Assembly: GCA_001584585.1 (NCBI GenBank)
Contig: LSYV01000093.1
Coordinates: 75,743-125,357, forward strand
Origin: Gonium pectorale
Lineage: Eukaryota > Chlorophyta > Chlorophyceae > Chlamydomonadales > Volvocaceae
DNA: 49,615 nucleotides
Reading direction: 5' to 3'
Each line of letters begins with the position of its first letter. The first letter of the stretch is position 1. Shown piece by piece: positions 12,501 through 23,690 of the stretch. The notes beneath the pieces were generated by a model that did no database searches, was not told where the DNA came from, and saw only the letters and a program-made list of their open reading frames with translations. The position numbers and the translations under genes were made by a program.

Positions 12501-15500
12501 ACACGGTTGTACGGCCTATGCCTGCTGTACGTGCCGTTCCGTACTACAACAACAACATGAGCGGGATGTCCGCCGTCGCGTGATACGTGCAGAAACAAGC
12601 CTAAATCCTCTGGCCACACAGGATGGTGCCGCAGGCGCTCGGGCAGCAGCTCACGAGTATTTCCACCAGCCAATGTTGCAGATGGCGATGTCCACGGCGA
12701 AGCTGAACTTGGTGCCGCACTCGCCCAGCATCTGTGGTGTGTTGTGCAGCGCGGCGACGGCGATTGGGTTGAGCTCGCTCAGAGAAGCGCGATGTCATGA
12801 GCAAATGGACAAAGCACAACCATGGCACAATGCCGCTAAATATGGAGCTGGTTGTCAGCATACACCTACACACCGCGGCGATAGACATGCACAGCCAGGG
12901 TAGGGGAAGAGCGAGCCCATCCGTGAGCCCCGGCAGCTCTCGCACGATGATCTTTCCGGGTAGGGCCCGTGCAAGCCACGTACGGCGCCTGCCGTATGCA
13001 CCACCGCTCCCCCCTCCCGGCTATCCCGGTTCAGCAGTGTATGGCCCCCGTGGCGCTGACCGCCTGGCTCCCTCAGGGGCCTAGCAAGCAGGCAGGCAGG
13101 CTGGCTGGCTGGCTGGCTCACCCGGCGTACGGCGGCCTGGGTCCTCTCGGCGGGGTGCACTCCGCCGTACACGTCCAGCGCCCACTGCGGCCACTCGCCC
13201 GTGCCGTTGGCGTGGTCCAGGCTCTTCCACACGGCCGCCTGCTGGTCCGCGCGGTCGAGGAGGTGACGGCGGTAGGACGGATCGGGACCTGCGACATACA
13301 AGTGGCAGAAACGGAACTCGGGTAATGAGTGGACGCTGTTTTATAAAATGCATGCGGGACAAATGGGCGCGGCGAAGAGGAAGTTGAACAATTGGTATCC
13401 ACGAGGCCATCTCAAATCACCGGTCAGGGGTCGCGCATTGACGCACCGGCGGGCGGGTCCGCGAACACGACTTGACCGCGGACAGCAAACGCCGTCGAGA
13501 GCTTGGGGTACGCGGGGTTGTTGGGGCAAGTGTCGTAGGACGGCGCCACGAACATGGAATCGGCCGCCTCGGGGGCGCTGTTGGTAATGTCTCTGTACTC
13601 CACCACGTCCACCACGACGGAGCCTGTGGAGTGCGGCGCGAATGCAGTGGGCAATCAGTCCACATACCGGTACAGACTGGGATGCGGGTGCGTGTGTGGG
13701 GGGGGGGCATGCGAATGTGCGTGCTTGTGGACAGGCTGCAAACAGACTAGGCGAGGTAGGCAAGCGAGGCGAGGCAAACAGGCAAACAGTCTGGCATTCT
13801 AGCCGGCAGCTCAACAACCCATTGGATGCAGGTGTGTGTTGGGGGGGCAGAGACAGGATTAGCTGATCGAGCTGGAATGGCCGGGACGAGAAGTGAGTGG
13901 CTGACAGTACATAAATGTGGGGGGCGGTCGGAAATAGGCTGTCCAGCTAGCAACACCGAACATTGATGTGAAAACAGCCAACTGACCGATCTCATTCGAG
14001 TTGAACTCGAACCGCAGCGGGATGTAGGTATTCAGGGTATCATAGTAGTCCTGCAGATAGGAGGTCAAGCACCCGGATGTCAATCAGGATGTCGGGATGA
14101 AGGTGCAAGAGAGGGCGCCACCGAGAGGGACATCAGCGCACGCGGTCAGGTGCCCTCCTGACATGCATGCGTCTGCTGTGAGTCAGCAAGCCGCACGCGC
14201 ACAGCGGTAACCGGTCGCGTGGGTTGCGGAAGGAGACAGGGGCCCAGGGCCCGCCCAGGAGATAGCTCAACGTTTCCCAGGCTCCCATCCAGCACCCACC
14301 ACTGTGAGGACCTCGTAGGTGCCGTTCGAGGTGGCCTGCAGCACGTTAAGCTGGAAATGCCGGGCGAGCCTGTCCAGGCGGGCCGCGGGAAAGGGCGGGC
14401 GGCGACATGGACAGGGAGCGATATGGAAGGGAAGGACGGGTCTCACGCGTACACAAGAAGAAGCACGAAATGAACCTGTGTCATAATTTTGGAACAGACA
14501 GCGTAAACCCCTGGCGACTGCCAAATTCCGCAGGCTGCTGGCTGGAGCCCGCGCGCATCGTGCGCCAGCCATGGCTTCTGCGCAAGCCAGGGTTCCCGCA
14601 CACGCAAACGGAGCAGCGCCAAGCCAAACTCACACATCGTCCCAGACCGCGCCGACCCCCTGGTACGTGTAGTTGAGGACGCTGCTGGTGTTGAAGCCGA
14701 CGGACGCCGTCTCCGACATGGTGAAGTTGCGGCAGAAGTGGGCCGAAATTACGGGGTCCTCGCGGGTGCTGCCGGGAGCCGTGGTGTTGACCTGCGAGTA
14801 AGTGATGAGGAGGAAGCGGCGGGCAGCAGGCCAGCACTCCGTGGGATGCGGGCAGCACAACCCTAATGAAAAAGGTCGAGGCAGCCTGGCAGCGAGCGAC
14901 ACTAGCTATGGATGCACATTGCGATGGCGGTGTGCAGCTGTGCAGCGGGACTACTCACAGTCNNNNNNNNNNNNNNNNNNNNNNNNNNNNNNNNNNNNNN
15001 NNNNNNNNNNNNNNNNNNNNNNNNNNNNNNNNNNNNNNNNNNNNNNNNNNNNNNNNNNNNNNNNNNNNNNNNNNNNNNNNNNNNNNNNNNNNNNNNNNNN
15101 NNNNNNNNNNNNNNNNNNNNNNNNNNNNNNNNNNNNNNNNNNNNNNNNNNNNNNNNNNNNNNNNNNNNNNNNNNNNNNNNNNNNNNNNNNNNNNNNNNNN
15201 NNNNNNNNNNNNNNNNNNNNNNNNNNNNNNNNNNNNNNNNNNNNNNNNNNNNNNNNNNNNNNNNNNNNNNNNNNNNNNNNNNNNNNNNNNNNNNNNNNNN
15301 NNNNNNNNNNNNNNNNNNNNNNNNNNNNNNNNNNNNNNNNNNNNNNNNNNNNNNNNNNNNNNNNNNNNNNNNNNNNNNNNNNNNNNNNNNNNNNNNNNNN
15401 NNNNNNNNNNNNNNNNNNNNNNNNNNNNNNNNNNNNNNNNNNNNNNNNNNNNNNGTAGTTGAGGACGCTGCTGGTGTTGAAGCCGACGGACGCCGTCTCC

Positions 15501-18500
15501 GACATGGTGAAGTTGCGGCAGAAGTGGGCCGAAATTACGGGGTCCTCGCGGGTGCTGCCGGGAGCCGTGGTGTTGACCTGCGAGTAAGTGATGAGGAGGA
15601 AGCGGCGGGCAGCAGGCCAGCACTCCGTGGGATGCGGGCAGCACAACCCTAATGAAAAAGGTCGAGGCAGCCTGGCAGCGAGCGACACTAGCTATGGATG
15701 CACATTGCGATGGCGGTGTGCAGCTGTGCAGCGGGACTACTCACAGTCTCCTGCCAGGTGTGCACGAGGTTGTCCGAGGAGGACTTGACGTCAATCTTGG
15801 TCCAGCGAGGGTACATCGCAAACTCGTACGCGATGCGGATGGCGCCGTTGTACGAGATCGTGGTCTCGGTGCTGCCAGGGGTGGGTGCAGGCAGGGGGCG
15901 GAAGCTCACGCACGCACGCGGTGCAGTGGATATGTAGGGAGCGAGCTTGGGGGCCGATAGGGGACGTTGGTCACACATATACACGTACGGGGGGCAAACG
16001 AGTGACCGGTAGGGGAGTGAGCGAGCGCAGGGGCCCATGCCTGAAGTGCGCGCTGGGAGAGGTAGCGCATAGGGACACAAGAATGTGGGGGTTGCGCGGC
16101 AGCATCAGGGCAGACGGGCGCGGGGCACACTGCCAAGCGAGCGACGACGAGGAGGTGATGCCCGCCGCCAATGCACCCGTCCCAGAGAGCCGAGCGCCAG
16201 CGCATGCGTGCCGTACGGCAGAGCGAGCATGCTATTTGGCAACGCGAAGACGCGCCTGGAGCGACAGAAGCCCCTGAGTGAGTGTGCAGCAGACTGTTTC
16301 CTCATCTCGCCATTACGACAATGCACACTCACTGGGTCATGTAGCGGACGCCGTTGTAGAGGGTCACACCGGCGAGGTCCACGTTCTCATACTCTGTTGT
16401 GAATGGCCGTACCGGAGTGACATACGAGTGGGCGCTGGCAGTTGCGACGCGGCTCCATACATGTGCTTTTGACGGATCAAGGCATGCAGGGCGCATGTGG
16501 GACATCGATGCATCGCCGAGTTGCCGCACCAGTCACCGACTGCCGGCGGGGTGGGCGCCTAGCCCAACTCGCGCCCGAGCAACACCCACACTCGCCACGG
16601 ACCGACACTCGATCAGATCCTCATTCGCCAACATGCTGCAAACGGCAGAACTTGCTGCACGCCGAACCAAACCGCTTTGCTCGGCAAATGGAGCAGCAAG
16701 CTAAGGGCTTTTTCAAAACAGATTCCACGCACTACTGCCCCGCCGGTATATGACCTTAACGCGCGTGATTCCCTCACCTGGCAGCGCCCTGGCAAACGAG
16801 GTGGGAGGGAGGGGAGAGAGGGGAGGTGTGGGAGGGTGGGTGGGTGTGGGAAGGAGGGCACGCCGGGGTGGGAGAGCGAGAGGGGAGGGGCAAGGGAGCA
16901 GCGTGCGTCAGCGCACGACTCCTCACGAGCACGCCCCATTCGCGCAGATTAGCGCACGTGCTAACCTTTTGAGTGCCCGGGCTGCGTCAAACGGAAAAGG
17001 GGCAGCTGGTTCCTGCCCCAGAAAAATCCATATGTGCACCTTCACCGCTGTTCTCTTTCCGTGCTTCTCCACGGCCTGCCTACCGGCGGCTGCCGTCGCT
17101 GGAGAGGTGTGGGGCGGTGGCGACCCAGAGGTGGCGCCTGCGACGCACCGCGCCCTCGGTACCAGCGCCTAGAGTGCGGCGTGTGGGGTTCGTGGTGCTG
17201 CCGCCCGCAGAGGGCGGGGTGTACTTGCAGCGGTCGGTGTCGGGCTGGTCTGGGGTGACACACGGCTCGTAGATCTGCATGGAGCAATCGCGGGAAGGGA
17301 GCAGGCGCCGGACGGCAGGGCGGCCCGGACCGTGCCTATCGGGGGATGCATCCAAGCACGTCAGGCGCACAGGCGGGACCTAGGTGGTCACGCAGCTCCG
17401 TGTCGGCGCGGGTGTGGCTCAACACAACGGCGGAGGACATGCGTGCGTGTGCGTGGTTCCCACAGGTATAGCATGGCATCAACCAGGGCGAACCCTGCAG
17501 GCGGCTCCCGGCGGGCACGCACTGACCTTGAGCTTCATGACAAAATTCTCGGTGGGCAGCTTGGGCTCCGGCTCGGCGGGGGGCTTGCCGCTCGCGGAGA
17601 GGTCCTGTACGTCCACGCGAGCGTTGGGACAGGTCCACGGCGGTCGGGCGGTGTCAACGCTGAAAGCAGCCATGCTCAATGGGACAAGCTCCCCCTCCCT
17701 ACTCGTAATCTCACGACTTTGGGTGTGTATGTCAGTGGAGGCAGCCGGTACCTCTTTCTTCGCAGCGTGTTGCGGCGTTTGGTGAGCGCGGACGTGGCCC
17801 GAGGTCGTGTACGCACGTTGAGATGTGGTTGCATTGGTGAGTCGGCTGGGCTGCCTAGACCAGTTGGGACAAGCCCGAGTGAGGTCCCGTTCCTCCCGTA
17901 CCCCCTTGCGCACCTTGATGGTGTTGAAGAAGCCCAACACGTTGTAGGCGCCCAGCAGCACGCGGCGGGAGTTGGAGACGCGGAAGCCGGCGGCGGTGAA
18001 GATGTCGGCGATCGAGTTGGAAAAGGTGATGATGGTGCCGTCCAGCGTGATGGTGCCTGGTGGCGGAGGCGCGAGGGGGCACACCTAGGTACGCACAGAC
18101 GGGTAGAGCCCGCTTTGTGCCGGGGGAGGGGCTACAGCCGTTAAGTCAAGCAGTGACGGTGTTGTGCTGCAGGCACCGGCGCTTGGCTCGGGGCGCGCAC
18201 CTGCAGCCGTTACGATGTGCAGCACGGTTCCGAACACGCTGCCCTGCTGCGGAACACGCGCCACGCCCTGCACCACGAGGCCCAACTGGGCATTGCCGGT
18301 ACCGTTGATCTGCGGTTCAGGGGCGGGCAGGGCAAGGGCAGGCCAGGGCTGGGCGCGTCATGTAATAACCAGGCTGCTGGGCAGTGGCCATATCACAGGA
18401 CGAATGTAATATGCTCTGTTATCGGAGCAATGCTGGGTCGATGAAGGACCTCAATAAATATGAGAGGAATGCCGCCTAGGGGTGCCCAGGCCACGATCGG

Positions 18501-20723
18501 AGCCCACGTCCTTACGGGTGTGAATATGTAGCCGGACCGTCTGCCCGTCAGTGCCCATACCAGGCCACGAATTCCGGGATGCATCAAGCGACGAACCGGC
18601 GATGCGCTCTGCAGTTGCATGCTACACCGACTGACAACCACCAGCCGGCCACCCAAGACCCGACAACCCACCAGGAGGTACTTGAGCTCGAGGAGCGACT
18701 CGAGGTCGACCTGACTGGTGAGCGGCTGCGGTGTGCCCATGTAGCTGCACGAACAAACAGGGTGGAGGCAAGCGTCGGTGACTGGAAAAGGAGCAGGCAG
18801 CAGGCTGGCTGCGTCATTTACATATCCATGGCGGTGCTGGTAATCAGCGGGGCGTCGCGCGCTGGCATGCAATTGGCGCGGCTGGAGGGGCCACTTCCCT
18901 CCCAAAGCACTGGTGTGGCCCAAATATTGGGCGGTGCATGTGCAGCGGGCCCCTTGCGACTTGTCGACTTGGCAGTAGTTGATGCATTCGCATGGAGCCA
19001 TGGATGTATGGCACGGTGAGGCACCGAGCCCACACGTGGCTGACCAGGCACCAACGCGCCACCCAGCAGCTCATCCGCTCCCACACAACTCACGCTGCAG
19101 TTCGGAGCACGGCGGGCGTGCTGGCCGCGGAGCCACTGATTGTTGGTTCAACCCGCTGCACAAAAGTTCCGTTCTGCACGACGAACTCGGCGCTTCCGGT
19201 GCGGACTATCTCCGAGGACAGGCCGTCCGAGCCCTTGACGTACATGACCCCGCCCTTGACCTCGGTGTCCTTGAGAGCGTACATCATGGCGTACCTACAG
19301 TTTGCAGCATGTAGTAGAAGTCAAGTGTGGGCGTCGACGTAAGGCGCACGGTGCGAAAGCTGATAGATGGTACTGTATGTATGGGGCGGGAGCACAAGCA
19401 ACGGACGGACTGCAGTTGGCAGCATGCGAAAGTTGAAAAGTTTTATTGAGTGTTGGCAAGCAACGGTGTGGGGAAGTTAGCCTGGTAGCATGGACGGTGA
19501 CATACACCTGGCAACCATCAAGAGCGTTGGAGCAGGAACGAGAGTGCTGCGCCCTACGCTGGCCCACTGTCATAGGAGCTTCAGAGAAGAACGGATGGAG
19601 CCGGCGGTCGGGCGAGGCCAGGCCTTTCCCCAACCCCGTGCCCGCAGAGAGGCGTGAGAATTTCTCGCCGTCCCGTGGGTCATGCCAGCTCGGCCGTGCA
19701 TGTATATATGCTGCGAATCTCAGCCAAACTATGAGCAAAACTACCAGCAAGCCCAGGCCATCACAGCGTTAGCTGGAGGGCTCCAGCAACACGGCTCCCA
19801 ACGGCTCCTGAGCGAACCGCCACTTACGAGAGCCCGATGATGGCGCCGATGAGGACGATGCCGAAGATGAACATGGCGACGATGGCGAACCACATGTACT
19901 TGCGCTCTCTGCGGCTGTTCGCGACACCCTCCAGCAGGCTGACCAGCTCAGCGACGTCGATCTGGCCGCTGCCGTCACGGTCCAGCTCTGCACGCAGCAG
20001 GGACGGTGGGCGGGCGGGCGGGCGTGCATGGGGACCGCAGGGAGCGAACGTCCTGCTTGTCAGGGCCTAAAGGATCGCCATCCCCATTCTTCCCACCGGC
20101 AAGCAAAGGTGTGCTTGCAAGATGGGAAACGCCGGATCCGCCCGCATATATGGCGGACCGGCACACGCCCCTGAGGCGCACGCTGCCGTACAGGTGTGGC
20201 ACAGCCCCTACATGATGCGCGCGGGGGAAGGTGGTACCAAGATTTGCCGGTGCCAGCGGTGGCACACGACATGCTTGTATATTGCTGTAATGCTGCACAC
20301 GCGCACGCCCGCAGGCAGGGGCATTCATAGAACGGATCAGGAAATGGTTATGTATGGCGCGGACATGTGGTACATACCTTCAAGGATTTCCATCAGCTTG
20401 ACGTTCTTCTTGCTGGAAATGCCGCCTCCAACTGCACAGGAGGAGGCATGAGCGGGGCCCACAATGTGAAGGGAGTATGGGGCTTTCCCGCCCGCTGGGC
20501 AAGGGCCATGCCTTGGTTTCATGAATTCGACAGATAATTTCGCTTTGCACAGATATTGAAGATGCAGTAATGTTATAGGTTTAGGGCTTGTAGGCAGGGA
20601 CCGTAGCGCCCTGCTGTGTATGCTATGTGCGGCGGATCATTCGCCATACGTGCCACTGTAGCTGCCCCCTCCCGTCTACTTACTCGTCTTCATGACCTCG
20701 CGAACACTCAGCGACTTCGTCAT
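3434..20723 (-). CDS. EF-hand / membrane anchor / VMO-I / R-type lectin protein
   Basis: A 40-exon model joins in frame to about 1237 residues. Exons run right to left: 20723-20684, 20431-20378, 19987-19828, 19294-19094, 18744-18672, 18309-18201, 18056-17914, 17604-17527, 17274-17163, 16393-16333, 15871-15745, 14791-14636, 14350-14300, 14050-13987, 13623-13447, 13288-13122, 12773-12655, 12382-12342, 12173-12132, 11981-11912, 11495-11407, 10932-10901, 10709-10675, 10262-10244, 10036-9940, 9352-9314, 9072-8910, 8630-8583, 7956-7881, 7694-7606, 7423-7332, 6924-6831, 6538-6478, 6206-5980, 5744-5690, 5211-5153, 4886-4777, 4684-4557, 4163-4059, 3484-3434. Order: EF-hand (34-45), anchor (62-84), unknown ectodomain to about 770, VMO-I-like region, six R-lectin repeats. 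Basic residues before the helix predict N-in, C-out (type II). The start is uncertain because the first exon is open up to an acceptor at 20744. The 9940/9352 and 5690/5211 junctions are weak. Function is unknown; I infer surface glycan binding. Confidence 0.75.
5085..5102. repeat. 18-bp perfect palindrome in a lectin intron
   Basis: actgacccatgggtcagt is its own reverse complement. A related 14-bp form, cgacccatgggtcg, occurs near 32849-32862. It could be a coincidence of an NcoI-like core; no role is assigned. Confidence 0.5.
6831..9352 (-). other. VMO-I-like beta-prism domain, three repeats
   Basis: Seven exons encode three copies of one pattern: Trp near a Cys-x-Gly turn, then (R/V)xE, then SGDDTA(L/A)N, a hydrophobic residue and Cys. 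The copies carry RSGDDTALNGI (9072-8910), RSGDDTAANSI (7694-7606) and GSGDDTALNGM (7423-7332 joined to 6924-6831). This matches vitelline membrane outer layer protein I, whose beta-prism is built from three internal repeats. VMO-I is best known from animal egg coats; here it sits in an algal surface protein. Confidence 0.8.
14669..14962. repeat. Left flank copy of a duplicated gap edge
   Basis: These 294 bases are identical, as read, to 15455-15748. They cover most of one exon of the lectin gene plus intron. The exon is complete only on this side (14636-14791). Confidence 0.85.
14963..15454. other. Assembly gap, 492 N
   Basis: This is a run of N. Both edges carry the same 294-base sequence, so two overlapping contig ends were probably placed side by side without merging. 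The real gap may be zero and one exon copy artificial. Confidence 0.95.
15455..15748. repeat. Right flank copy of a duplicated gap edge
   Basis: Same sequence as 14669-14962. It starts right after the last N inside an exon (partial copy 15455-15577), which is what an unmerged contig overlap looks like. A true tandem duplication would have to end exactly at the gap edge. Confidence 0.85.
19828..20723 (-). other. EF-hand and signal-anchor exons of the lectin gene
   Basis: Three exons encode residues 1-85. The loop DRDGSGQIDVAE has acidic or polar ligands at loop positions 1, 3, 5 and 9 and Glu at 12, so it is a canonical calcium-binding EF-hand. RRERK then precedes about 22 hydrophobic residues. 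No signal peptide comes before, so the helix is the likely signal anchor and the EF-hand lies in the cytosol. Only one EF-hand is visible, while most come in pairs; the partner may be degenerate in the first 30 residues or lie in an unseen upstream exon. Confidence 0.8.
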
Positions 20724-22139
20724 GTTTTTTTGGCTGTTCCCGCCTGCAAGGAAGAAGGAGGACACGTATACATACGGCAGACACCAGGCAGGGGTTTGCG
20801 GGCTACTCCTACCAGGCGAGCAATATCTTCCAATCCGTGACAAATGAGGCAGCAGCCGGCAAAAATCAAGCGCACAGCGCGCACAAAATGCACCCCCCCC
20901 CCCCAAAAGGTAGGGCGGGAAGGGCACGGTGCAGGGCTAAACGGAGAAAACTGACAGCTAAATTTGATAGTGTTTATATGGCGAACACACCCGAGAGCGC
21001 GACAGTCGTCGCGGGGTGCTTCGCGCTGGACGGCCGGTCGTCATGACCGGCCGGCCCTTCCGCTGAAGACATAGAAGGTCACACCTACGACTGCTTTTCG
21101 GGGCACTCGCAACCAGCCTGTATGAGGTGGGGCGGGAATGAGAACGAGCGGCGAAGCGTTAGCACATACAGTAACGACCAGAACGACTGAGCACCCACAC
21201 GGATAGCGCAATCTGTGCGATCATAAAATATGATGAGGTTATGCAACTCGCCCACGTTTTACGGCTAACCAGCAGGCGCACCGGAAGCTTTAGGCGAGAG
21301 TCTCCTCGCTCTACTGTGGAAAGAAGCGTAAGCGTTCAATGGTGCACTTGCCCAGGCTTGTAAGCTGGAAACAAGTCTGGCATATATAGGGCATGTCGCA
21401 ATGTCGTACATCATGAACTATGCTCTCTTCAGCTTCAAAATTAACCAGCAGCCCAAGAAACATGTTCATATAGCGGGCTTATGGGCTTGCACCTCGCACT
21501 GGGGAATGGAGTGTGTGCGGTTTTTTTTTTCTCACACTCAGACACACTTCAGCGATTCTCCCAGACTTCCTTATGGCAGTCTTACCCCCCGTTTCCGCGT
21601 TTCCCCCGGACATACCCCCGTATACCCCCGGCCGTAACTCAACCCCTCCGCTCCGTTATGGCCCCCTTACAGCCGACGTCTATTTCGGTTGTTGCCCCGA
21701 CTCTATCTCCACCACCTGGGTGGGAATGCATGAGTCATCATCGTCATGCCCCGAGGCCATGCCCACCTGCCCGCTGCTGCACCGTTCCTGACGGCCGATG
21801 GAGTGCACAGGGAATTGTCTGATGAGTCTGGGGACGGGGGGCCCTACCAACTTAGGGGGGGCGTAACAACGGCTAACAACTAGGGCATTGTAACAATAAG
21901 CGTTGTTGAAGCACTTGCACCAACTTGTAATTACCGCGAGCTAGCTGTTGTTAAACGTTGTTAGCCAGTGTTTAGCATCGTCCAGGGCGTGCAACAATAC
22001 TGGTGGCTGTCGCGAGCACCTTTGCGCTGTCCTGTCAGGCGTCGTCACACTCTTTCACAGCGCATCACAGCCGGCAGCCGTGCTACTGGCCGTCATCCGC
22101 TGTCCCAGCCCTCCGCCCCGCTCCCCTATGTTAACCTGC

Positions 22140-22212
22140 CTGAGGCAACCCGCCGGCAAAGATGGGGACGCGACGCTGGTTGCAAGGCGGTGACAGCGCC
22201 CCTCTGCCGGCC
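22140..22212 (+). repeat. Duplicated block, short copy
   Basis: Starts ctgaggcaacccgccggcaa and continues through gacgcgacgctggttgc to the gacagcgcccctctgccggc box. The same boxes in the same order recur at 22341-22462. Confidence 0.7.
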
Positions 22213-22340
22213 GATGCACATTCCGCACGGCAGCCCTTGCGGACGGCCGACGGAGTGCGCAGGACGGCATTCTACGCGACAATCCCTTTAACTAACGTCC
22301 AGGCAGGGCAGCGTCTCAGTCTGGGGACGGAGGGGGGGAG

Positions 22341-22462
22341 CTGAGGCAACCCGGCAAAGATATCGATGGGGACGCGACGCTGGTTAAAAAAGAGAAACAG
22401 AAACGGGGAACGCTGGTTGCGACGCTGGTTGCAAGGCGGTGACAGCGCCCCTCTGCCGGCCA
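22341..22462 (+). repeat. Duplicated block, long copy with insert
   Basis: Same boxes as 22140-22212, but with about 45 extra bases in the middle, including aaaaaagagaaacagaaacg, which resembles the head of the family 3 element at 26016. This suggests an element fragment inserted into one copy. Confidence 0.65.
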
Positions 22463-22635
22463 AGGTGCCGTCCACCGTGCCTGACAAGTACGCCGGGGCA
22501 TTTGCCCACGGGGATTGCGTCGAAGCTGAACCAGTTCTTCGGTTCAGCGTAAGTATGCAAAGCGTGTTGCTTCTGGTGCCAGGAATGGGCTAGCAAGTGG
22601 AATGACTCAACCGGTGCCGTACAATCACCCAATGT

Positions 22636-22661
22636 GTACAATCACCCATGGGTGATTGTAC
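22636..22661. repeat. 26-bp perfect palindrome plus extra arm
   Basis: gtacaatcaccca is followed directly by its reverse complement tgggtgattgtac. A further direct copy of the arm, gtacaatcaccc, lies just upstream at 22619-22630. Such a perfect inverted repeat is unlikely by chance in this length of DNA. Confidence 0.75.
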
Positions 22662-23122
22662 GGCATGTCCTGACCTGCCTGTGCTTTGGCCGTATCCTTC
22701 CCCTTCACCTCGCATATGAGGCCTGCCTCCTGCAATTGCATCGCTCAACATGTGCCCCACCGGTGTTCTTCACAGATGATGACAACGGTACGGGAAGCAA
22801 CGGACTCCCAGTGGACTCCCCTCCCCAGCTGGCCAACAGGAGGTGCCTCGCGGAGCCACTGCAGTGAAGCAGGAGGCTGCTGCTGGTAGGTGATTTAACT
22901 CCGTTCAGTTCATGGCCTTGTCGTGGATGGGCGCCAGATTCGAGTCACACATACAGTCCCACAACCAAAAACCACCTCAGCCAATGTGCGGCCTTCCGTC
23001 CGCCTTTAACTCAGGCCAGGAGAACGACAGGTCAAAAGACAGCTTGTTGCACAATTGGCTTCTAATCAAACTAGTCAACCTAACCCAGCGAAACGTTCGA
23101 TCGCTCGGACACGTGGATCAGC

Positions 23123-23124
<2 letters not shown>

Positions 23125-23163
<39 letters not shown>
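23125..23163 (+). repeat. (TAA)13 microsatellite
   Basis: Thirteen perfect TAA units lie in GC-rich DNA. Confidence 0.95.
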
Positions 23164-23164
<1 letters not shown>

Positions 23165-23415
23165 TACGCCCGGCTTAACACGGGCGTACATTAAGGAGGT
23201 GGTCCGTCGGGGCAGCCGAGGCAGCCCATGGGCGGGTACCACCACCACGTGGAGGATGAAGCCTTGGGAGTTCTCCGGCAATGGCCGGAGTCCCCTTCCG
23301 ACTACCCTCTGTGGGGTTCTAGCTATGCTCGCGGGGGCCAGCCTGGGCGGGGCTGTCGGGTGGAGTTGGAAAGCTCGAATTGGCGCGTGTTGATGACGGT
23401 GGTCCAGTGTACTGC

Positions 23416-23439
23416 TTTCCTGTGGAGCTCCACAGGAAA
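23416..23439. repeat. 24-bp perfect palindrome
   Basis: tttcctgtggag followed by ctccacaggaaa; the two arms are exact reverse complements with no loop. Confidence 0.75.
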
Positions 23440-23645
23440 CAAGCTTGTTCCGTCGCGGCACAGCAGCCCGGCCGGCAGGTCCTTGCGTGTCCTCGCGCAC
23501 TGGAATGCTGCTCAGCAGGCTCTAACTGGTACGACAACTGCCTGCTTGACAGGAAGGGAAGGGTATGTCTAGTCACAACAACGCGCTGCTGGTAATCGCC
23601 CTCGCTCGTCTGCATGCGTTTTCTTGCTCCGCCAGTTCCCTAGTA

Positions 23646-23690
23646 TAGTGGAAACGTCGCACCTTTGGGTGTATGTTTATGTCCGTATGT
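23646..23690 (-). repeat. Family 3 repeat fragment, inverted
   Basis: ggaaacgtcgcacctttggg and tgtatgtttatgtccgtatg match, on the minus strand, the cacacccg...gacgtttcc boxes of the longer copies at 24821 and 26016. Confidence 0.5.

Larger units (their letters stand above)
9940..19294 (-). other. Ectodomain of unknown fold (22 exons)
   Basis: After the anchor, about 690 residues are built from short exons (19-201 bases) with consistent phase. The sequence is beta-strand-like, with N-glycosylation sequons (for example NTT, NFT, NTS, NYT in the exon at 14636-14791, and NGT several times) and scattered cysteines. I recognise no family. The part at 12773-11912 is rich in Gly and Cys and resembles a small beta domain. 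The exons at 10932-9940 are hydrophobic and alternate like amphipathic strands; they are not clear membrane helices. Confidence 0.6.

Noticed and set aside
14802..15688. Frames running through the N gap
   Set aside because: They consist mostly of unknown residues and are artefacts of the gap.
14669..15748. True tandem exon duplication
   Set aside because: The second copy starts exactly at the gap edge and is identical in both exon and intron, which fits unmerged contig ends better.
23125..23163. Telomere-like or regulatory meaning of the TAA run
   Set aside because: It is a plain microsatellite, not the telomere repeat type of these algae.
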